DNA of 64,000 bases, from positions 1,674,001 to 1,738,000 of the forward strand of contig NC_059405.1 in assembly GCF_905220565.1 (NCBI RefSeq), in the 5' to 3' direction. The DNA is from Melitaea cinxia (lineage: Eukaryota > Arthropoda > Insecta > Lepidoptera > Nymphalidae). The notes under the pieces were generated by a model that worked only from the letters and a program-made list of their open reading frames with translations, did no database searches and was not told the DNA's origin. Positions 14,191 through 26,100 of the stretch are shown in pieces. Numbering within the stretch: position 1 is the first letter of the stretch; each line of letters opens with the position of its first letter. The translations under genes were made by a program, and so were the position numbers.

Positions 14191-17100
14191 GGTCGAATTG
14201 AGTAACCTCCTCCTTTTTTTGAAGTCGGTTTACAAAATTTCATAAAAATCGGTCCAGCCGTTTCGGAAGAGTATTTTAACTAACATTCGAATGTTCGACA
14301 TGAGAATTTTATATATAAGATTTATTATAAATAAATATTGTCATTAAAAAATGATTAATATAAATTGTTATTGTTATTATAGTTATATGACACAATATAC
14401 AATTGCATATAAAAACCAAATGAATCATTTGCAATAATTGAACCAGTTTCAATCATTATCAACATGACCACATATCATTTAATTATCTCATAGATCATTT
14501 ACTACTTGAGTGCGCAAGCGCATCCCGATAACTTTTTATGCGGGTAAGGTCCACAATACTGTCAGTCAGTTGTCGATCGCGGCGCGGAACGGTCAAGTTG
14601 TTCACGACGCTTCATAACTGCTATGTTGTTTTCGAATATTGTCAGTCTTTCTAAAATGTATCAAGATGAAATATAAATTGCTTTTTATGACTTTTATTGA
14701 ATTCATCGCGTTGTTCTTCGAAACGAATCATCCTAAACGTTTTTTCAAGTACAGTTGACAATAGTTTGAGCCGTGCCGGGTTTTGATCATCGGTTCGGAC
14801 TTTATCGGGTCATATTAGTTTAGGATATACGTTTTTTATGTGACTTTGTGACTCTGTATCTGTTGAACTATGATTTGTGTGTATCCAAAACTGTAAGTGT
14901 ATTTCGCTCTGTTGATCGTGGTCACTTTGAAAACTTTGAATCTAAATTCGATTCCTGTTTTATAAAATCTACAAGTGATCATTTAGTCAAAAATTGCAGA
15001 AGAACTTAAAAGATGGACAAACCGAAGTACCCTCGAATTCAATCGTATGGCAGCATGAGCTCAGCCAGAAGCGATGACGATATGACAGTCCACAGCCAAT
15101 TGTTCCCTTACCCGAAAAAGATGATCGTCGAGAGAGAAATTCTTTATGAAGAAGAAAACCCTCCATTTCAACCGTTACTGGCTACCAGCAGACTTTTTGG
15201 GAAGTCCAGATTTACATGTCTCCTGATCTTGTATATAACCTTCTATTTTGCGTATCTCGTATCTGGTGCTTTGGTCTTCTCGGCTCTGGAGACGCCTTTG
15301 GAGAATCAAGTCTTGTTAGATGTGATTCGAGCTAAACAGGAGTTTACTGCGAAATATCCGGATGTTGTTGGTAAGTTAAGAGAGATAGAATAGAATTGTC
15401 ATTTAAATTTCGACAGTTACGTCTTGAGTTTTACTTTTACCGTAGTTATATATGTTTTATTTGTCATTATTTTTTATTATCGTTTTAATTGTAGTGATTG
15501 TGTTGTGTTATTTAGTATTTCAGTTAAATGTTAATAGTATTTAAAATTTTGTTATTGTTTTTTGTTTGTATTGTTGATAATTTGAGCGTACCATGCATAG
15601 TCTTTATTTTTAAAATTTTATATCAAAAAGGCGATTATACCTAAAAAAGTAAGTTAGTATTAGGCGTTTTTACTATTAGAATGTCCGCTATTGGTGCGTC
15701 TACAACTCAAAGAACTATCTTTATATTTAGTGCCGTTCAGGACCCTTAAAAATTTATGGAATATACAGATACAAATAAAAAATATTTACATTAAACGGTT
15801 CCTGTCTCAAAATTGATCGAGGAACATTTCTCATGAGAGCAAAACGAACTTACGACCGTAAACGTATAGCTTCTATTTAATGTGACAACGCACTAACTTA
15901 TCAACTAAATTTATTACTAAGGCCTAGCAGTAGTGGCTGACAGAAGTGAAACATTTATTAATCATTTGTTTTCTTTAAATAAAAAAAAAATAGTTCAAAA
16001 ATTTATTTAAAATCGCGGCAACTCAATTATTATTTATATATTATAATAAAAAGTATATATATTCCATCATATAGCGTGGCGATGCGTCGCCATGGCCAGT
16101 ATCGCTACGCCAACAATCAGGTTTACCCTCGCCTATATCATGCGCGGCGATGCGTCGCCACGGCCTATATCGCCACGCCAACGATCATGTTTACACCTAT
16201 ATGTATTTCCCATCAAAAACAAAGGTTTCAAAGTGTTTGTTTCGATGATAGAAAAATGTGTGTGTGAACTTTACAAATGATAGAAATGATCATCGAGGCC
16301 CAGCAGTACTTGGCTGGTTAATAAATATAAATTAATTAAGCTGAAGTTGTTTAATGTGTTAGAGTTACCTATATATAAGTCAACGGGGAATAATTTTCGG
16401 ACTATATGTCGTGAAATACAATAATTGTCGCCACAGACGGCGGTCGTTATACAGTCATAATATATATTTAATATTTAATTAGGCAGATTGTATAATCTTT
16501 TCAACTAATTAGTAAATTAACAACCGCTCTGGTGTAATGGGGCGTATAGCGCCTAAAATATCGCCTAAATATCGACGGTTTGCCAGTTCGATTCCCGCTC
16601 GGGATAGATTACAAATATTTCTTTCCGGTTTGGATGTCTGTCCTTGTGCTTCAGAGAGCACGTTAAGCCGTCAGTCCTGGTTGTTTTCATAAATACCTGA
16701 TAGCGATCGTTACTCATAGTATGGAACATATCCGCAAACCCGCATTGGAGCATCGTGGGGGATGAAGCTCCAATCCTTCTCCTACATTAAGAGGCCTATG
16801 CCCAGCAGTGGGATGTTACAGGCTGAAACGTTAAACAAATTTGATTAATTTAAATGACAATTAACGGTTACCCGATTGACGTACTTCAAAATCCAATATG
16901 GCGGACTCTTAAAGATGGCGGGAAAATTGTTTTTTAAGCACCCTCTTTCCGTGAAAAAAATGACAGAATTAAGTAACTACGTAAGAATTTACTAAATATA
17001 CAAGAAACGTGTCACAAATAAATAATCAAGTAATTAGTTTTAGGTAATTCTACCGGGCCTAATACCTTTTACGTAATAATTACTATAATACAAATGAGAA

Positions 17101-20100
17101 ACGTAAAATGAACGCGTTTCTATTAATTTAATTTCATATATTACAAAGCTTTAAAATAATTTGATGTGAATACTCGTAATATCAAAAGTGAAATATACAA
17201 AAAGGGTTGATTTGAAAGTCTTTTTGTAGAGTAAAATTAGAAATAATAAAGAGATATATTATTTATGTGAGATATCTTTAATGTATGTTAGCTTAGTAAC
17301 CATTCTTTAAAAAGTAGATTAAATCGAATAATAGTACGAAAATGTACTATTATTTAATTTTATTTTAAAATTAGAACAGTACTTATCGCTTACAAGCGAC
17401 AACAATAAATTGTAAAGATAATTATCACGTAAATATAATTATGTTAAAATGTTTTTTTTTTATTACAATTAAAATATAAACATAGTTACGTAAACGCTCT
17501 AAAAAAGCTGTTGTCTACTGCTTCGTTCATGTTTAAATAAAAATAAAAATAGGTAAAAAAACTTTTTAAGTTAAACGGTTTTATGTTAAAAATACATTGC
17601 AATGTTTAAGATAAATGTACTAAAAACCAAAAAATAATAAAATAGATACAGTCGTGGGAATTATAAACATATGCATAGACTAGACTAAAATAAAACCGTG
17701 GGGCACGTCAATTGTCTACAATCGTTGATTAAAATGTTTGTTTTGTAATGTTACACTATAATTAGGCAGTTGTTCAACCGACAACGATGGGCGTGTGATA
17801 AGTAGGGCTAGAATGTGGAAACAAGCTAGCATGCTCGATTATAAGCGAGTTTTAGGGTTTCATAGTGGTGAGCGAGTAGTACTTTTATCATATACTACGA
17901 GCAGTGAAACGATTCCTCGCCAGCCAGCAGTGTGAATGTCCAACGATAAACTAGTTGAAACATCTTTTTTATTTACATGGAGTGTATAACTATTGGAATT
18001 TCCATGAGCAAGAAAATAGTAAGTAATTTCCTCACCGTCTGCGGGCCAACTGCCTATTTTAACGACGAATTAAACGATTCTTCTATCGCACATTAAGTCG
18101 ATAATTTGTAGACAATTGACGTGCCCCACGGTTTTATTTTAGTCTAGTCTATGCATATGTTTATAATTCCCACGACTGTATCTATTTTATTATTTTTTGG
18201 TTTTTAGTACATTTATCTTAAACATTGCAATGTATGTTTAACATAAAACCGTTTAACTTAAAAAGTTTTTTTACCTATTTTTATTTTCTAGTTTTTAGTT
18301 TTTATTTCGCATTCTGTTTAATTCATTTAGTGCTTCATTATTGCAAGGCCCATCTTAAATATTGAGGTTGTATAGTGCACTGTATTCTTCTTGTCAAGCC
18401 CTTTTATTTGATACCCATATTGGTGGGATTGATAAAAAATTGTTATCAGACATTTGGTAGCGGCGGCCAGCTTAGATTTCAAATTTGCATAGTAAATTGT
18501 ATTCTACTTGTTGAGACCTTTCATTTGATACCCATGTTGATGGGATTGATAAAACCTAAGTTATCCGCCATTTTGTAGAGGCCGCCATCTTGGATTTTAA
18601 TTTTATATAGTACATTGATTATACTGGTTGAGCACTTTCATTTGATACCCATATTGATGGGATCGATAAAACCTACGTTATCCGCCATTTTGTAGCGGCC
18701 GCCATCTTGTATTTCAATTTTTTATAGTATATTGTATTTTGCTTGTTGAGCCCTTTTATTTGATACCCATATTGATGGGATTGATAAAACCTACGTTATC
18801 CGCCATTTTGTAGCGGCCGCCATCTTGGATTTCAATTTTTTATAGTATATTGTATTCTGCTTGTTGAGCCCTTTCATTTGATACCCATATTGATGGGATT
18901 AATAAAACATAAATTATCCGCCATTTTGTAGCGGCGGCCATCTTGAATTTATAATGATAATGAATAAACATAATTGTATTGTCACCAAAATCCAAAGTGT
19001 ATACAAAATTTCAGATTAATCGGTTGACAGGAAGAGGGTGAAATTTGAATTACTAAATTTGACCCAAGAATAAATAATAAAAAATAAATAAAACAAACGG
19101 GGTGAGCTAAGTAAAACCGTTTAAAAATATATATTGTTAACGGTTATGTCTAACGCTTTTAAAAAATGTGCACTATTTTACAAATAAAAAGCAGTGTATC
19201 TACTTTATATATCTGTGCCTCCTGTCACAAGTGATACAAGTCAAAAATCATCATTTTACAAGATAACAAAAACAAGCTTTCAAAAAATTATTTCGTGAAC
19301 TGAAACTGAAATTATTTCGGCTAGGTTCAATAAGAGTATCTTCTTTTGTAGAGTAAAACATTCTCTTTCGATATACATTTAAGTTTTTTTTGGTGAATAT
19401 TTAATTTTGAAGGTAGTTTATAAAAAAAAATTGGGCTGTATCTTTTTTCACAATTATTAAGTGCTTACATTAAACTTGTACAGTTAAATTACTTTACAAC
19501 TATAACTTTCGTTGTGTCCACTCTAGAATAACAATAATAGCGGAGTGTTCCTCGAACAAAAGATAAAGATATATGTAAAACTTTTTTTGCTTTCCAAACC
19601 TAAAACATTCTGTGTGATTACGGCATCAAAGAATATAGCTACCCCCTCTCTTTCCGTGGGTGTCGTAAGAGGCGACTAAGGGATAACACAGCTCTACCAC
19701 CTTGGAACTTAAAAAGCCGACCGATGGCGGGATAACCATCCAACTGCTGGCTTTGAAATACACAGGCCGAAGACGGGTCGCGGGACGCGTCTTCGGTGCG
19801 ACAAAGCCATCCCTGGGGTCACCAACCCCTACCCAGCGTGGTGACTATGGGCAAAACACATGAGTTCAAGCCATTTTTGGCGTGAACTTGTGGAGGCCTA
19901 TGTCCAGTAGTGGACTGTATAGGCTGTAATGATGATGATGATGAAAGAATAAAAACATTCTATTAAATATAGATTAGATATTTTATTATTTATTTATTTA
20001 GAGTACGGTACAGAAACAATTGCAAGCATAACAGCGTAGCATAAAACAGAAAAATAGATACAAATTCTCCCCTTTATGTATCACTAAGAATATAAGGATT

Positions 20101-23100
20101 AGACTTTACAACAAGGACATTAAAGATGGTTGGTTATTACTATTAATAGTATATTCAAATCAAAAACATTTGTATACAAAGACGGACAGCGCTTTTACAA
20201 TCAACTTCACTTACACATACGCCCTCCGATTAGCGAACAAAGCACCAATGTTATACTAGAATAAACGTTACTAAAACTAATTTGTTTACAATGGTCGTAA
20301 GATAATCGCTAGTATACTTTACATAAAATGAATTTGTGTACAAGAAAGTAATAAAAGTTAAAATCGCTTATTTAAGCAATAAGTCCTAAGTTGAGCTCAC
20401 ATGTGCCAACAGTATTTATTTATTTATTTATAACAGCAACTGTATACATTAGTTCTCCAATTAATAAGCTTGAATTAGTAATTTGATGAAATACATCTTG
20501 TATATAAATAAAAATGAATGTTGCTAAGCGCATAACTCGAGAATGGCTCGACCAATTTGGCCAATTTATTTTTTGTATGTTCCTTAAGGCCAACGGAAAA
20601 TTTTAATACTAAAAAAAATTAAAATTTTTTTTTTTTTCGGTACTAACCGGGTAGGACTTTTGACATAACGAAGTCTGTCCGGGCAGCTAGTATTTCAATA
20701 AATTAATATGTATTTATCTATAAATAGATAATAAATATGCGTACATAATGCGTACATAATGTAAAACCAAAACGCGAAATGTACACAAGAACGTAAATAG
20801 AATGACTTCACAGATGTATACATCAAATTTAAATTGTAAATTAAGCTTTTTTAAGGCGTGTTGTTTTTCGTTTCACTTCTGCGGTCCGTGATTCGTTTAT
20901 TTTTAGTTCATTCCATTATATTAAAACAAGTCACTATCTCAATATCGTTACGTTAATATGTTAACAATCATCGATAGCTATTCCATTTGATTCGATTTCT
21001 GCCCTAGTTTAGGTAATATGGTATATTTGTATTTTTATTACATACTAGCTTTGCTCGCAATTTCTTCCGCGTGCAATTAAAAAAAATTGTTCAGTTCACC
21101 TAACAATAAGTTACCCCATATTACAACAGCTATCTGCGAGTGATAGTCACGTTAAAATCTGTCCCGCCGTTTCAGAGATTAGCCGGAACAAACGGATAGG
21201 CAGACATACAAAAATTGTAAAAATTATTATTTTTACCATATGACAAGCATCAGCTTTTGATTAAAACCAGAACCATCAAAATCGGTACACCCAGTGAAAA
21301 ATTATGCGGTAAAATACAACGTAAGTTGACGAAAAAAATAGTCAAGTAAATACGCATTATTATATATAACTCGAAAAGCACTTGTCAGGTCTCAATTAAA
21401 TTTAAATGAGACCACACGACGCAAAACATTTTTCAATAAAAACAAAAAAAAAAAACATCGTAATTGGTTCACCCACTCGAAAGTTTTGAGGTAACATATA
21501 TAAAAAATAATACAGTCGAATTGAGAACCTTCTCTTTTTTTGAATCAATAAACTATCAATATTGACAACAGTTTAATTATTTTACTAATTAAGTTGCCTA
21601 TCTTAGTAACAGACGACCGTGTATACATATTAAGTACTAGCTGCCCGGACAGACTTCGTTCTATCAAAAGTTAATAGATTTTTATTTATATATATTTTTT
21701 TATATTAAAAGCTTTCGTAGGCCTTAAGAAACATACAAAAAAATAAATTAGCCGAATCGGTCGAGCCATTCTCGAGTTATGTGCTTAGCAACTTTCATTT
21801 TTATTTATATAGACTAGCTGCCCGGACAGACTTCGTTCTGTCAAATGTTATGTTTTTTTTTTTAATATTAAAACCTTCCGTGGGCCTCAAGAAACATACA
21901 AAAAAATAAATTAGCCGAATCGGTCGAGCCATTCTCGAGTTATGTGCTTAGCAACATTCATTTTAATTTATATATTATAGATTTACCTATTTATTACTAT
22001 CATTAAAGATTACACATGTGTCTCAAAGCCGCAGAATGGCTATTATCTATTTAGGACAATGAAAATAAATAACTAAGGTATAATTTAATGTGAACGCGCT
22101 AACCTAACTAACCTCAGTAAGATACTGGTCAGATTAGCTTTGCCGAGTTCTGACCATTAAGTCCGTTCATTCCTTTGACATAATTATAGTCTTATTTATA
22201 AAATTCTCGTGTCACAATGTTAGTTACAAAACTCCTCCGAAACGGCTGAACCTATTTTTATGATATTTTGTGTGCGAATCGGGTATATCACACTATCTAT
22301 CTATTTTTACACGTCTAAGCTATAAAGGGGCTAATAACTTATATGGCAAAACAACGTTTGCGGGGTCAGCTAGTATAAAATATAAAATTACCTATGACGA
22401 GGTTAGATGATCATCACCTATCGCTGAAGTAGGCCCAAATTAATTTATATACATATATAGTATTCAAATTTCGAGACTTTTCATTGTTTTGTGTTTAAGA
22501 TCAAGCATACAGTTGAGAGCCTAATTTGTGTGCATCTATGTGTGTGTATCTGTGTGTGTGTAATTACGAGCGAGTGTGTATTTATTTGACTTCGTCAGTC
22601 AATGTAATGATTGTTTCTTTTACTTAGTTGTTTATTTATCAAAAGATAACAACCAATTGGATGTCTATCAAAACTCGATTGACACCTTACGAGACTATTT
22701 ATAATTTATTCATCCGAAATTAAACCTGTTTAGAATATATTGTGAGATAATAATTCAAATATCTCGAAACGTCTAGATTATGCAAATAATTCTAATACCT
22801 TCTTAATCTTTTATTCGTAATATTTAAATGTCAAAAGGTTTACTATTTTTAGATTTTGAAAAATATTGTGACATTAAGCATTATTTAATATATTTGTTGT
22901 TCTAAATAAAAACATTTTATTTAGAAGTGAAACTTCCTTAGAGCCGCTGTGGTCCGATGAAAAAAAATTACGATAAAGAAAAATAAATGTATAGGAGAAA
23001 ATGAGATGGAATACATTGTTGATTAAAACGCGTAGGCGACGTGTTTTGAATGGCGCTTACGACCTTTTGCGTCGATAAATGGCGCTTCGGCCTACCCTCC

Positions 23101-26100
23101 TATGACTTCGAAAGTTTCACTTCTTCCGTGTGTGCACACACAATTTTTTATGTTTTTTTTTATGTTATGTTTTTTATGTTCGGCTGACCTGACAGATATC
23201 CGGCCTTGTCAACAGTCAATCGCGTGAACTTAAAATAATCTTTAAGTTTTACCTCACCAAAAGTTAGAAAAAAATATGATTAATAAGGTTAATTAGTATT
23301 ATTGTACATTTGTAACAACATTAACATGATAATAAACACAGTTTAAAAATCCTCTTAAAGCAGTTGTTAAATACGTTTTATTTTTAAACAAAAAAAAATA
23401 GCTACTTAATTGTACAATTTATAATATTATAAAAGAAATATAATCAAGTAATATTAAATCATATCTCTTACCATTGCAAAGTTGCAGAAATAATACATGT
23501 ACAAAGAATATCAAAAATTAGTCAGACTTATGATTGCTAAGTGCTAAGTGAAAAATTATACATTAAATTATACATTTTAAGCAATGATCTTTTTAGATCA
23601 TTGCTTAAAATGTATAATTTGATAAGAATAGATCGACGGTCACGGTCGACGGAAACATCAGATTAAAAATTCAAATTAATTGCTTTTAAGGAATGATGAT
23701 CTTTAATCGCTGTTATTACACAAGATTAAAACGAGTTTTATTTTATATTCATGTGACCAACGTCTAAATAAATATTTAAAACAGTCATTCAGCGTAAACG
23801 TCTATGAGGTTTTAAAAGATGATAAAAAGAGTATCGTCTTACATTTATATACAAAACAAAACCACAATAATTCTAATTAGTCTATAATAATTGAAATTTA
23901 TATTGAAACGAATCAAAGGAATGTACATAGGTACGCATAAACTGCATAAAAGTGGATAATTCTTTGTATTAGTTTATGTCAGGACACTCTTCCAGTTTCA
24001 TTTGCTTTTATGTTTCTATATTTCTTCTTAAAAAAAGCGAATTAATTCCGTTATATCTATTGTTTTTTTTTTTGTTGCGTATTATTAACCGACTTCAAAA
24101 AAAGGAGGAGGTTACTCAATTCGACCGTATATACGGTTATATATATATATATATTCGGGTATATCTTCGGGGATAACTCCGTTGATAATTCTTTTTTTGT
24201 TGGAAAAGAGATATCCCTAGTTTGGTACCATGATAAGGAAATCAGGATCTGATGATGGGATTCCAGAGAAGTCGAGGGAAACTCTTGAAAATCCGCATAA
24301 CTTTTTACTGGGTGTACCGATTTTAATGATTTTTAATTTAATCGAAAGCTGATGTTTATCATGTGGTCACATTTAAATTTCATCGAGATCTGATTACAAC
24401 TGTTTGAGTAATCTTTGATAATGCGTATTTACTTGACTATTTTTTCGTCTACCTACGTTGTAGGTATTACTTGTCGATATAATTGAAGTCGGTTTTTCTT
24501 CGTTTGCCTGCAAATATTGTACAATAAAGTATATTTGTACGTATCTTTGCTACTCTTCGCAGGGCTCTGATAGTTAAAAAAAATCTAAATTACTATCGAA
24601 ATGGAAATTTCCTCTTGTGAACATAATAAACACGTAAAGGAAAAATTGGTCAAAAAATCCTGTTTTTAGACTTTAATGACAATTCCATGTCGATCTTTTC
24701 CTTGTTTTGATTACTTTTGCCATAATATCTCCGTCTTTTACCTATTTACTTTATTGATTTTATTTACTAAATAGCGATTAGCTAAAATATTAATTTTGTA
24801 TTTAGTAGCTGATTTATAACGTCTAAATATATATATTAAGGATACGTGATTTAACTAATTGTAAATGTTCCGGTAACGCTCACACACTTTAGTTTAATCA
24901 GATGATGTTAAGTTTGCAAAAAGGGCAGGTCCAAGCCACATACACACGCCCCGCAGCTGAGGAACATAAATATGTAGCTGGCTTACTGAATTAAAAAGAA
25001 TAAAAGGTGGCATAAAAATGATAAAACACGTTTGACGTTGCAAAATATATTTATTTATTTTAATATATAAATATAAATATCTTATAACATACACACACGG
25101 TTGTCTGTTCCCATGTTCAACAACTTAATACTTGTGTTACAGGTAACAGCCGCCTGTTATAGCTATTTTTTTTTTTTTTTTTTTTTGATAAATACACATA
25201 ATATTTATTTATTGTACTTAACAAAAATGAAAACAATAATATAAATGGCAAATGAAGAACAGACTACAAAGAAGGTCTTACCCATAGAGCAAAAACAAAG
25301 TTTTGCTCTATGGTCTTACCGCTAGAAAAGCGATCTCTTCCAGACAAACTTTGGGCATATAGGACACGAATAATCAACAGCTATAGTAGTTACTTCCGCC
25401 AATTTTCAGTGCGGGCCAATGAATCAGATAATAAAATATTTCTTTATTCATCTATCTCTTCATCATTACAGCCTATACAGTCCACTGCTGGACATAGGCC
25501 TCCACAAGCTTACGTCAAAAATAACGTGAACTCATGTGTTCATCTATCTCTTATCAGGCTACAAAGATTCTCCAAAATTGTCAGGTATAATATTCTGTAA
25601 AAAATTAAAGTCATTGCAAAACTGTGTTTTCTGCACAGAAGATTCATCAAGAACCATTATAAATTCAGCCATATGCACGAAAGCCAGTGCTACCAAGCCC
25701 ACATCGAACTAGTTGTATACGAAGTATAGCAGTAGTCAACTAGCCTAATTATAGTTAACAAAAGAATACTCTCTATGGTACAGTTAAAGCCAATTACATT
25801 AACAGTACGAAGATCTGATCCCTGCCAAAAAGGCCATAGTTGGTTGTCATAATTTAGGTATAAATGTGTATGTATGTGTGAGCGTGTATGTGTGTAATAG
25901 TGAGCGTTCGAAGTGAACTGTCATTTATTATTTACGTAATTGTATCGGTGTTTTCTTCACGTGAATTTTTATTACCCAATAAATCCCTAAACGAAAAATA
26001 TCCTACATTTTCCTCAACATAATTGGCCTAATATACTTTGGGAAGGTAGTTGTTTTTGTGGTGTGCCAGGAATAAATTTTAGTTACGCTTACCAAAAATA

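Noticed and set aside
18355..18945. CRISPR-like array
   Set aside because: The units are contiguous 117-118 bp tandem repeats without unique spacers, in a eukaryotic intron.
23976..24176. Plus-strand frame with hydrophobic residues
   Set aside because: It runs into the start of a HINE-like element and its AT array. The frame at 37140-37361 is similar for the same reason.
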